Positions 1 through 8,411 of a DNA stretch of 61,326 nucleotides are shown piece after piece (position 1 is the stretch's first letter; each line of letters starts with the position of its first letter). Both the position numbers and the translations under genes were made by a program. A model generated the notes under the pieces. It searched no databases and was not told the DNA's origin. It saw nothing but the letters and a program-made list of their open reading frames with translations. Origin of the DNA: Thecamonas trahens ATCC 50062 (lineage: Eukaryota; Apusozoa; Apusomonadida; Apusomonadidae); assembly GCF_000142905.1 (NCBI RefSeq), contig NW_013657667.1, positions 421,854-483,179 of the forward strand, given 5' to 3'.

Positions 1-148
1 GACCGGGAGAGAAAAACCCGATATAAAGTGGGCGAACACCACCTGTGAGAGCGAGGGCGACCGAGTTGTGGCGGGAGGGGGGAGGGGGGAGGGGGGGAAG
101 TGGGGAAGGAGAAGACACTTGACTTTTCCTGCTGTATTTGCGATCAGA

Positions 149-1449
149 ATGGACACCTCGCGCATCGACCGTAATGTCAAGGGTCTGTCTGAGAAGCTTC
201 TCCAGGGATGGGTCCTCATGTCCGACTCGTGCCCACTGTCTGGCTGCAATGTATGTGTCTTCGTGAAGGGAGTGGCTGGGGGGAGGAGGGGAGGAGGGGG
301 GGAGGGGGGGGGGAGGGGGGGGAAGCTGTCATCGGCTCACACACCATCACACACACTCAATGCTCACATACTATGCCTCATGCGGACGTTGGGCGGTGGG
401 TGATGGGCGGGTTGTGGACGATGTAGGTCCCGCTGGTGAGCAACAAGGACGGGAGGGCGTTCTGCATCAACTGCGACAAGTTTGTCGAGGGGGACAAGGC
501 CGAGGCCGGGTCGGGCTCGGGTTCGGCGCCGCAGGCTGTGTCTACGCCGGTGGCTCCGCGATCGCAGGCAGGCGGAGGTGTGGGATCAGCGGTGCCGTCG
601 CCGCAGCTGTCAGACATCAAGAAGCCGAGCACAGCAGCGGCTGGAAAGGGGAGTGCCGAGGTAGCGCGCAAGCCCGAGGCGCTGTTTGGCGACGACGCCT
701 GGTCGCCGCCGTCCGAGGAGGAGATGATGGTGTTGCGGAAGAAGCGCGAGAAAGCTGATCAAGCGTCGCAAGAGATCGCATCGCGCCTGCTCAATGGATG
801 GTCGCTGCTCAACGAGCACTGCCCCAACCCCGAGTGCTCGGTCCCGCTTGTCGGCAACAAGGAGAAGGAGATGTACTGCGTTTCGTGCCACAACTGGGTC
901 ATCCATGAGTCGCAGTATAACCCGGTGACCCACTCGCCCATGCGGCCGATTGCGGACGGAGCGAGCACGTCGTCGTCTGCGCCTGCGTCTGCGCCTGCGC
1001 CTGCGCCTGCGCCTGCGCCTGCGCCCGCGCCCGCGCCTGTGGTCGAACCGGTTAAGGCCAAGGCAGCGCCTACGGTGATTTCTCGGCCGGCTGGCGCATC
1101 GCGCGAGGACTTTTACAACCAGATCCTTGCGTCGGCGTCAGCATCAGCACCGGCACCGGCACCGGCACCGGCACCGGCGCCGAGCTCATCAGCATCGGCG
1201 TCATCGGCGCCCGTGCCGGTGGCGAGGACCACACCGTCGCAGACCCTTGCTTCGTCAGCAGCAGCAGCCGGCTCTGAGGCCGGAACTGTTGACGAGCTCC
1301 GTGCCGAGCTCTTTGCACAGCTCACCCACGCCCGGGCTTCGCTGAGCTCGCCGTCCGCCTCTGTCGCCCAGCGGCGGGAGCAGCTTACCTTTATCCGTGA
1401 GATCCTTGACACCATTGTCGCCGTCGATGCTGTCTCGGCCACCCTTTAG
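149..1449 (+). CDS. Tandem ZNRD2/SSSCA1-type zinc-ribbon protein
   Basis: Two exons, 149-250 and 427-1449, joined in phase 0, give about 374 residues. The family (Sjogren syndrome/scleroderma autoantigen 1, ZNRD2, Pfam Auto_anti-p27) is a small zinc-ribbon protein linked to mitosis and telomeres and usually has one ribbon. Here there are two. Ribbon 1 (about residues 14-50) has LLQGW, then CPLSGC, and after the intron FCINC. Ribbon 2 (about 147-192) has LLNGW, CPNPEC and YCVSC. The splice is supported because it restores the ribbon (GCN joined to VPLVSNKDG), matching VPLVGNKEK in the second copy. Two Ala-Pro runs (about residues 218-238 and 270-287) flank a short conserved-looking stretch, and the C terminus is a predicted helix. 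Family assignment is good. The cellular role in this organism is unknown. Confidence 0.85.
251..426 (+). other. Intron of the ZNRD2-like gene
   Basis: The donor is GTATGT after GGCTGCAAT and the acceptor is GATGTAG. The intron interrupts the first zinc ribbon between its two Cys pairs. Positions about 275-333 are an almost pure G run broken by single A residues, a candidate G-quadruplex on the sense strand. Confidence 0.85.
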
Positions 1450-1671
1450 TAAGACGCAACTCTCCCTTAGCACTCTTGAAGCTGGACTCTGCGACTGGCG
1501 TCTGTGCGCGACAGCAGTGGCGGTGGGGGCTTTGGGCCCGGGCTGGGTACTCTCGCGGTGGGCCGGCGGCCAGTCTGAGCGATAGCCTTCCACTGGCCGG
1601 CCGGCCGCGGGCGACATTAGCCGAGCCAGCGCCTTTGACCACGCAACTCGTCCTCGTCAAGACACACAGCA
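1450..1671 (+). other. Intergenic spacer between ZNRD2-like gene and Rpn11
   Basis: About 220 bases hold the 3' end of the first gene and the promoter and leader of the second. No gene or clear motif was seen, apart from a short AAGACACACAGCA leader directly before the Rpn11 start. Confidence 0.5.
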
Positions 1672-2967
1672 ATGTCACTGCAGGACTTGCTGGGAGGCAT
1701 GCTGGGCGGCATGGGCGGCATGGGCCAGGCCCCGGTACGGGTGAGATGGAGTGTGAGGCGAAGAGGGAGCGAGCGTGGAGGCGAGTGAGCGGAGGTCGAG
1801 TGCGACCTTCTGCCAAGCCAAAAAACAGGTCGCCGACATGGCGGTGCGGATGGGCACAGGAAGCGTGCATGTGTGTGTATGTGGGCAATGATGGACAGAG
1901 TGAAGATGGTGGTGTGTGTGGTTGGTACTTATGGTGGTGGTATGGACGGTGTGTGTGTTTGTGTGCGTGTGTGTGTGTGTGTGTCGTGGTCTGGGGCGGT
2001 CGGCTGGGTGGGCGCGGGTTGGCGCGACTTCCTCGACATGACGGGGCTTGGGCTACGGCGACGGATGGATTGGCATGCATGCTGAGAACAGTCACCGGAT
2101 GCACCTGTGGTGGACACCTCTGAGATGGTGTACATCTCTTCGCTGCCGCTGCTGAAGATGCTGAAGCACGGGCGGGCTGGGGTGCCGATGGAGGTCATGG
2201 GCCTCATGCTCGGCGAGTTTATCGACGAGTACACGGTGCGGGTCATCGACGTGTTTGCGATGCCGCAGAGCGGGACCGGAGTGTCTGTGGAGGCTGTGGA
2301 TCCTGTGTTCCAGACCAACATGCTGGACATGTTGAAGCAGACCGGGCGTGCCGAGATGGTGGTCGGATGGTACCACTCGCACCCTGGTTTTGGATGCTGG
2401 CTCTCGGGAGTGGATGTCAACACTCAAAAGTCGTTCGAGGCGCTCAACCCGCGAGCAGTGGCGGTAGTGGTCGATCCCATCCAGTCTGTCAAGGGCAAGG
2501 TCGTCATCGACGCCTTTCGCACCATCTCGCCGCAGTCGGTCATGCTCGGGCAGGAGCCGCGGCAGACGACGTCCAACGTGGGCCACCTGCACAAGCCGTC
2601 GATCCAGGCCCTCATCCACGGACTCAATCGGGCGTACTACTCGATCGCCATCTCGTATCGCAAGAACGAGCTCGAGCAGAAGATGCTCGCCAACCTGCAC
2701 AAGCGCCGCTGGCTTGAGGGCCTCTCGGTCGTCGACTTTGAGAAGCACACCAAGTCGAATGAGGAGACGCTGGCCTCGATGGCTGCCCTTGCTGCAAAGT
2801 ACAACAAGGACGTCCAGGCCGAGGAGGGCCTGACTCCGGCAGAGCTCTCGATTGCTCACGTCGGCAAGGTCAACGCCAAGAAGCACCTCGAGGGTGCGGT
2901 GGAGGACCTCATGGCCGCCAACATTGTCCAGACCCTCGGCATCATGCTTGACGTTGTCGTCTTTTAG
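1672..2967 (+). CDS. PSMD14: 26S proteasome regulatory subunit Rpn11/PSMD14 (JAMM deubiquitinase)
   Basis: Exons 1672-1734 and 2092-2967 (phase 0) encode 312 residues, close to the 310 of human PSMD14. The protein is the zinc-dependent isopeptidase of the proteasome lid; it cuts ubiquitin chains from substrates at the ATPase pore. The MPN+/JAMM site is intact: Glu55 in [13 protein letters not shown], then His116, His118 and Asp129 in [14 protein letters not shown]. Long blocks match the human family almost exactly, for example [16 protein letters not shown] and [13 protein letters not shown]. Exon 1 supplies a Gly/Met-rich leader ([13 protein letters not shown]...) like that of other Rpn11 proteins, and joins to [17 protein letters not shown], which aligns with the human PTDAPAVDTAEQVYISS. 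The gene ends 50 bp from the convergent twin-CX9C gene. Confidence 0.97.
1735..2091 (+). other. Intron of Rpn11 with TG microsatellite
   Basis: The donor is GTACGG and the acceptor is GAACAG before TCACCG. It is placed by homology of both flanking exons to Rpn11. A (TG)n tract lies at about 1950-1984. Confidence 0.85.
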
Positions 2968-3017
2968 CCAGCCACAGCAGTGAAGGATGCTTTAGTGTGT
3001 GTGCGAGCTGCGAGCGC

Positions 3018-3479
3018 TCACGAAACTCGCGGCGGCGGATCGGTCGAGTCTGGGGTGCGGACGTTGACGCAGAAGCCGTCCGGCGGGCGCTCGTCAATGC
3101 GACGGAGCTTAAGGACGTGGCCGTTGACGTAACGCTCAACCTCTGCATCGTCCAGCTTGGCGCGATAGGCGCCATCGCGAGCAACCCGGGTGCAGGCCTT
3201 GAAGGCAGCCCACTCTGCCGAGCAGTCGACAAAGGAGCCGGTCCGGTAGTAGGTGGTAAAGTAGTTACCCGGTGCGTAGCATGCCCACAGCCGATTAAGC
3301 GAAGCAGTGCACGAACGCGTCTCCTCCGACGTGGCCACATCCGGATAGAGCTCTGCTGGCCGGGCTGATGCCGGCAGTCGTGTTCGGCTCCTCCGTCCCC
3401 GCCTTGCCGCGTCGTCCACGGGCGCCTCGCTCACGTCTGTGTACTGCTGCGGAATGGGCCCAGCTTGAGGTGCGGCCAT
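3018..3479 (-). CDS. Twin-CX9C (DUF3128/C22orf39-like) small protein
   Basis: A 153-residue intronless reading frame starts at MAAPQAGPIPQQ. It contains two CX9C motifs, CTASLNRLWAC and CSAEWAAFKAC, separated by a helix-loop with an aromatic YYRTGSF segment. This is the layout of DUF3128 proteins such as human C22orf39, and of the CHCH-like fold, in which two disulfides pin an alpha-hairpin. Many twin-CX9C proteins are imported into the mitochondrial intermembrane space by Mia40. Location there is family-based inference. The first 50 residues are basic and low in complexity. The region upstream of the ATG on the coding strand is a CA/CATA-rich leader. The gene is convergent with Rpn11 and divergent from the ankyrin gene. 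Confidence 0.8.
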   Translation of the reverse strand: MAAPQAGPIPQQYTDVSEAPVDDAARRGRRSRTRLPASARPAELYPDVATSEETRSCTASLNRLWACYAPGNYFTTYYRTGSFVDCSAEWAAFKACTRVARDGAYRAKLDDAEVERYVNGHVLKLRRIDERPPDGFCVNVRTPDSTDPPPRVS

Positions 3480-4346
3480 GGTATTACGTGTATGTATGTA
3501 TGTATGTGTGTGTGTATTTGTGTGTGTGGTGGGTGGGGGGTGGGGGGGTGGGGGGTGGCGGGTGGGGGTGGGGGTGGGTAGGAGGAGTGTGTGGTCTGGG
3601 AAGGGGGCGTACCCCGTCTTGGGCTGCGACGGCTGCTGCTGGTTCGTCGCGGTGTCATCTTGGCTGCCTCTCGATCTCGATCTCGATGGGAACGGGCCAA
3701 TAGCGGCAGGGCAGGGGATGACTTCTGGGCAAATAATAGGATCAGGATCATGGGATGGATGATGTCGGGTGTGGTGGTACCTTGTCCATGGTATCCCCGA
3801 TCGACTTGATCTACATCCGCTTCCCGCGCCCTCCCCAACGGCAAACACCTTTCCTAGCTTCCATCCCTTGCGATGGCGATCTAGGCTTGGATGCTGCCTC
3901 ACTGACTACTCCTTGATGGCAATCCGTCGCTCCATCTCAACAGCTGCTGTTTTCTGCTGCTTACTCCTGCTGCCGCTGTCGCCTGGCTGTTGTTGCTGCT
4001 GCCGTCGCCTGGCGGCTGCTGCCAGGGGAACGTTTGCGAGTCAGCGGGCTGCTGCTGCCACCCGCACCTGCATCACCTTCGGTGGCATACCTGCCCACGG
4101 CCACCACCTCCCGTCCACGTTCATCGCCACTCGACTCCACTCTACTTCCCCTCTCCGCACCACCCTCCCACCTACTTCCCCTCCCTACCTACCTCCCCAC
4201 CCACCCACGTGTTCTCCGTGGGGCGGAGCAAATCGGAGCATATCGGTAGCCACCATTACCTGCCGAGGGACTCTTCCTCGCACTCCAGCACCCGCTCACC
4301 ACCACCACCACCACCATACACAATCCCATACCATACGTACATATAG
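3480..4346. promoter_or_regulatory. Divergent intergenic region rich in simple sequence
   Basis: About 870 bases lie between two divergent starts. From the left they hold TGTA/TG repeats (3489-3528), a run of GGGT/GGGGGT blocks (3529-3581, a G-quadruplex candidate), then mixed sequence. A CTG-rich stretch (about 3940-4020) follows, then C-rich pyrimidine tracts (4140-4215), and a CCA repeat (about 4297-4317) that runs into a CATAC-rich leader of the ankyrin gene. Both starts therefore sit next to G-poor, CA-rich sense-strand leaders. I see no convincing gene, TATA box or tRNA. Confidence 0.55.
3489..3581 (+). repeat. TGTA/TG microsatellite followed by G-rich minisatellite
   Basis: Alternating TATG and TG units pass into repeated GTGGGGGG-type blocks with more than four runs of at least four G. 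It lies immediately 5' of the minus-strand twin-CX9C gene. Confidence 0.8.
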
Positions 4347-7160
4347 ATGCCTGATCCGTTGTCAAGAGAATGCTCAGGATCGGGCTCAGGATCACCCAGG
4401 ACTGGCGGGAATGGGTCGGCTGGATCAGGCGGGCGTGCCGCACCTCGCTCTCCGGTGCCTGATGCCGGCGTGGCAGATGCCGACGGTCGTGGGGTGGGTC
4501 AAGTTGATGCTGAAGATGGAGATCTGTCGGTAGACGAGTATCCACTCCATGTTCATGCCTACCACAACAATGTTAGAGCTCTTACTGATGGGCTGGTGGC
4601 GGCCTTGGCAGACGCCGCCGGCAGCGCAGGCATTGACGACGGCATGCTCGATGACGCTCGAGCCGGGCTTGCCGAACTGGCTGGGCCGCAAGAGCCAGTG
4701 CGAGCCACCCTGGCTGCGCGTGCTCTCCTACGCAAAGATGCTCGGGGGAGGACGCCGCTGATGTGGGCAGCAATCGGCAATGCGCCGGATGCCATGGCTG
4801 TTCTCCTTCGTTCCGTCCCAGTCTACCCCGTGCCGGTTCCGGGCGGCTCACCAGAGTATGCGCCGGGCCTGTGGTCATCGTCGTCGGGCGGTATCGGCGA
4901 TGTTTGGACTGCCGCCGATGATAACGGATACACTACGCTTCATTGGGCGGCGATCCGCGGCGTCGACGACGTTCTCCCGCTGCTCGTCCCGTCACCCGAG
5001 CCGGCCGAACCTCAGCCTGCGGTATTTGCCGGCCCGCGGCTGGACGTTCTGCTCGAGGACTCGGTTGCATTTGGCCACGTTGAAGATCGTGGCACCTTTG
5101 CCCACTTTCTGGCCCGCGAGGACCTCGCTCCTGCGCTGGCACACGTTCTCGGCGTGGCGGCTGCCCGCCCGCCACCGGACCACCTCCTCACCAACATCCT
5201 TGCCACGCGCGACGTTGTAGGGCGAACACCGCTCGGTACTGCCGCGGCCTACGGCGCCACGGCCGCAATCGAGGTCATACTCGACCATGCTGGTGCACTG
5301 GAGCTGGACGAGCCCGATGCTGTCGGCCGCACGCCGCTGATGTGGGCTGGAGCGGGCGGCCATGTCGCCGCGTTCACAGCGCTTGTTCGCGCTGGCGCCT
5401 TGCTCTCACACCCAGATGCCCAAGGCAACACACCGTTGCACTACATAGCAATGCAGGGCGCTGTGGCCTGTATCAACGCCGTGTCCGCCGCACTCGCACC
5501 CGAGGCCGATGCTCGTCACGGCACCTCTTTGCCTCCGCATATTGTCAACGTGACGGATAGCAAGGACCGGACGCCACTGTTTTGGGCGGTCAACGGCAAG
5601 CAACTTGGCGCGGTGACAGCGCTTCTCGATGCCGGCGCAGATGTGTCGGCAGTCGACTCGCGTGGGCGGACAGCACTCCACTGGGCGGCCTATGCACAGT
5701 ACGGTGCAGTGACCAAGGCGCTCTTGACGGCCGGCGCGGATCCTGGCGTCTCTGACGCGCTTGGGCGGACGCCGCTTTTCCACGCCGCCCATGTCGGCGA
5801 CGCTGTCTTTCTGCGTACCTGCATCCGGTTTGTCGCCGTGCCGACAAAGATCGCCTTGGTTGCTGACGGTTCGGGCCGCCAGGCGCTGCACATGGCGGCC
5901 GCTGCTGGGCACGTCAACGCGCTGCGGATCCTGCATCGCCTCGGGGCGGTTCCACTCGACGCGCCCGACGTGCATGGAGTGACTCCGTTGCACCTTGCGG
6001 CATACACCGGAACCATCGCCGCGCTGCGGTATCTGGTCCAGGCCGGGGCACTGGTCGATGTCCGCGATGCGAGCGGGCGGACGCCGCTACACTGGGCGGC
6101 TGCCTCCGGCTCGATACCCGCGGTCTACGTCTTACTCAGCCTTGGTGCACCGCGTGACGCACCCGATACCTCGGGCGCGCTACCATGCCACTACGCGTCC
6201 GCGATATCTGCTGACGACGTCTCTGCTGCGCTCGAGGTACCCGGCTGGCCAATGCCGGCACACTTGCCGGTTCTTCCAGCCCAGCTCGTCGTCGAGCTCC
6301 GCCGCGATCCGGCGGTTCCGCGCGAGAGAGTAGACCCGCCACCAGCCGCAATGGCGCGGCCTGATGTTGCGACATCACCGATTGCAAGCGCGTCGCCCAG
6401 CGGTGGGCGTAAGTTGGTGTCGCGGACCTCCCTGCCGCTGCTCTCCGTGCCGTCGCCACCCGGGGCGCCAGCTGCGGGACGAGCCCACGGCATCCGTTCG
6501 CATATGCCGCGCAACTTTTCGTTTGCAACCTCGCTGTCATCGACGTCACCAGATACAGCGTCGGCGGTCTCCTCGCCGGAACACGCCCTCCCACCGGCTC
6601 GTTATCGCGGCTCGCAGATTGTCACCAAAGTTGCGGGACCGCCGGGCTGGCCGATCCATCGCGTCTCGGTCGGCGTCCATGCCGCACCGACAACTCGATC
6701 GGTCGGCATCCAGCACGACGGTGACTTGCTTGCTCACCCGCCACCCATCCGGCGCATCTGTTCTACAACTACTCGCCCCGTTGGTCCGTCGCCACCACGC
6801 AAGCAGCGGCGTCGGCGTTCGACTTCGCCGCGGAAGCGCATCCACATTGCAGTTTATGACCCGCGGCTCGAGGCCCATCGCTCGGATGCAGTGCCCGCAT
6901 CGTCTCATTTGCCGGCCCAGCCCTCAGCTCCTACTCGCCATCCATGGCCACAGGTGTCGAGCCACAAAGCCCGTCGATCGCTCCGCTCCCGCGCCCCCTC
7001 ACACTCGCGGTACAAGCGTCCGTCCCCGCGATCCGACGCGGTCCTCGGTCTGCCGTCCAACCCGTCCCGAACCCGACCGGCGTCGACCACCGTCTCCTTC
7101 GCCGACCAGCCACGCCATCGCACCCACCGTCGGAGACGCAGCGATCATCTCTGGCGCTAG
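4347..7160 (+). CDS. Ankyrin-repeat protein with basic disordered tail
   Basis: An intronless 937-residue protein. About twelve ankyrin repeats occupy roughly residues 130-635, with signatures such as GRTPLMWAA, YTTLHWAA, GRTALHWAA, GVTPLHLAAY and GRTPLHWAA. The frequent Trp in the LHWA/LMWA helix resembles inversin-type repeat arrays, but this is not enough to name an orthologue. An acidic, Gly-rich segment precedes the repeats. The last 300 residues are Ser/Pro/Arg-rich, with basic clusters (RKQRRRRS, RRRRSDHLW), and look disordered. They could bind nucleic acid, microtubules or membranes. No enzymatic domain is visible. The role is probably scaffolding. The ATG directly follows a CA/CATAC-rich leader. 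Confidence 0.85.
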   Translation: MPDPLSRECSGSGSGSPRTGGNGSAGSGGRAAPRSPVPDAGVADADGRGVGQVDAEDGDLSVDEYPLHVHAYHNNVRALTDGLVAALADAAGSAGIDDGMLDDARAGLAELAGPQEPVRATLAARALLRKDARGRTPLMWAAIGNAPDAMAVLLRSVPVYPVPVPGGSPEYAPGLWSSSSGGIGDVWTAADDNGYTTLHWAAIRGVDDVLPLLVPSPEPAEPQPAVFAGPRLDVLLEDSVAFGHVEDRGTFAHFLAREDLAPALAHVLGVAAARPPPDHLLTNILATRDVVGRTPLGTAAAYGATAAIEVILDHAGALELDEPDAVGRTPLMWAGAGGHVAAFTALVRAGALLSHPDAQGNTPLHYIAMQGAVACINAVSAALAPEADARHGTSLPPHIVNVTDSKDRTPLFWAVNGKQLGAVTALLDAGADVSAVDSRGRTALHWAAYAQYGAVTKALLTAGADPGVSDALGRTPLFHAAHVGDAVFLRTCIRFVAVPTKIALVADGSGRQALHMAAAAGHVNALRILHRLGAVPLDAPDVHGVTPLHLAAYTGTIAALRYLVQAGALVDVRDASGRTPLHWAAASGSIPAVYVLLSLGAPRDAPDTSGALPCHYASAISADDVSAALEVPGWPMPAHLPVLPAQLVVELRRDPAVPRERVDPPPAAMARPDVATSPIASASPSGGRKLVSRTSLPLLSVPSPPGAPAAGRAHGIRSHMPRNFSFATSLSSTSPDTASAVSSPEHALPPARYRGSQIVTKVAGPPGWPIHRVSVGVHAAPTTRSVGIQHDGDLLAHPPPIRRICSTTTRPVGPSPPRKQRRRRSTSPRKRIHIAVYDPRLEAHRSDAVPASSHLPAQPSAPTRHPWPQVSSHKARRSLRSRAPSHSRYKRPSPRSDAVLGLPSNPSRTRPASTTVSFADQPRHRTHRRRRSDHLWR

Positions 7161-7329
7161 CAACGCCATCCGGTGCTGACACGTACCCAATCCATACCAT
7201 TAACAAAACGATCTCCGACGAGAGGCGTGCCAATCAGAGCACGCCCGTCAGCCGTTTTCGCCCGTTGTGGCACCAGCCCGGCACGACCAGGGCACGACCA
7301 GCGGACCACCACCCCACCCCTACACCCCC

Positions 7330-7356
7330 CCCCCCTCCACACACACACACACACAC
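7330..7356 (+). repeat. C run plus (CA)n in the LRR gene leader
   Basis: A run of twelve C, broken once, then an uninterrupted CA repeat that ends six bases before the start codon. Confidence 0.8.
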
Positions 7357-7362
7357 GCAACG

Positions 7363-8346
7363 ATGGGCAACGAACTGAGCAAGGAGATCAAGCGGTCCAA
7401 GCTGACCAAGCAGCTCAACCTTGGGTACCGCGAGCTCGACTCGGTGCCCAAGAAGGTGCTCAAGGCCGTCCACTTGGAGGAGCTTGTCCTCTCAGGCAAC
7501 CTCCTTGGCGGCTTCCCCATCGGTCTGGTCGCCCTGGTCAACCTGCGGGTCCTCGACGTTGCCGGTATGCATGGCCCTTTGCCCCTATTACGCCTCCTCT
7601 CTTCGGCCCCCGCCTTCCTCTTCCTCCCCGTTTCGGCGACATGCTGCCCCCCCTTTTCCGTGCATGCATTCCAAAGTCTTTGCAACTTGCAACAGCCCCA
7701 CCCCCCTCTCCCCTGCTTCCTCCCTTCCACGCCCACGCAGCCACCCACTCACGCACGCTCGCTGCTTATTGCGGTTCCAGGTAACGGCATCGAGCAGTTG
7801 CCGCCCGAGATCAAGGCGCTGTCCGGGCTGGAGACGGTCAACTTTGGCTTTAACAAGCTCGAGGTGCTCCCGGCGGAGATCGGAAACATGAAGAACCTGA
7901 CCCACCTCGACGTCTCGCACAACCAGCTGGTGGAGATCCCGCCCGAAGTTGGATGGCTTCCCAACATTACCTCGCTCGACCTCTCCGACAACCTGTTGCA
8001 GGATTTGCCACCGTCGCTGGCCGATCTGACCAAGCTGGAGAAGCTCAACATCCTGCACAACCAGTTCAGCTTCCTCCCGTTGGTCCTCTGTCGCATCGCG
8101 CCCATGGAGACGCTCGACATGTCCGAGGGCGTCATCACGACTCTCAACGAAGAGTGTCTCTCGCAGCTGACAAACTTCCGTGTCCTCAACCTCTCGCACA
8201 ACAAGATTACCTCACTGCCAGAGGAGGCTACCGTCGCCCTCTGGGCCCTTCGTGACATCAACCTCTCCCACAACCCCATCGAGGACTGGCCCACAAAGGT
8301 CCGCCAGATGTCCAACATCACCTTCAACTGGACTTCGCTCGCCTGA
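7363..8346 (+). CDS. Leucine-rich-repeat protein with N-myristoylation motif
   Basis: Exons 7363-7564 and 7781-8346 join in phase 1 to give 255 residues. The N terminus MGNELSKEIKRSK fits the N-myristoyltransferase consensus (Gly2, Ser6) followed by a basic patch, so membrane attachment is likely. About eight typical 23-residue leucine-rich repeats follow (for example NLTHLDVSHNQLVEIPPEVG and LRVLNLSHNKITSLPEE). The splice is supported because VLDVA-GNGIEQLPPEI restores a repeat. The architecture resembles LRRC57-type proteins, which also begin MGN. The partner and pathway are unknown. A C run and CA repeat sit just before the start. The gene is convergent with the coiled-coil gene, with 65 bp between the stops. 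Confidence 0.88.
   Translation: MGNELSKEIKRSKLTKQLNLGYRELDSVPKKVLKAVHLEELVLSGNLLGGFPIGLVALVNLRVLDVAGMHGPLPLLRLLSSAPAFLFLPVSATCCPPFSVHAFQSLCNLQQPHPPLPCFLPSTPTQPPTHARSLLIAVPGNGIEQLPPEIKALSGLETVNFGFNKLEVLPAEIGNMKNLTHLDVSHNQLVEIPPEVGWLPNITSLDLSDNLLQDLPPSLADLTKLEKLNILHNQFSFLPLVLCRIAPMETLDMSEGVITTLNEECLSQLTNFRVLNLSHNKITSLPEEATVALWALRDINLSHNPIEDWPTKVRQMSNITFNWTSLA
7565..7780 (+). other. Intron of the LRR gene, pyrimidine-rich
   Basis: The donor is GTATGC and the acceptor is TTCCAG before GTAACGG. It contains CCCCCC and CCACCCC tracts. The intron keeps the reading frame open throughout (216 bases), so retention would insert about 72 residues into a repeat. Confidence 0.85.
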
Positions 8347-8411
8347 GTCGAAGCCCTCACCCATCCGTATCCCCCCAAGCAAAAGCAGCAACAGTTCTCC
8401 CTGCTCGTCAT

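Noticed and set aside
3769-4533. Plus-strand frame with a signal-like start (MAIRRSISTAAVFCC...) upstream of the ankyrin gene
   Set aside because: It is translated CTG-rich and CCA-rich simple sequence that overlaps the ankyrin gene in another frame. The hydrophobic run comes from the CTG repeat, and no conserved motif follows.
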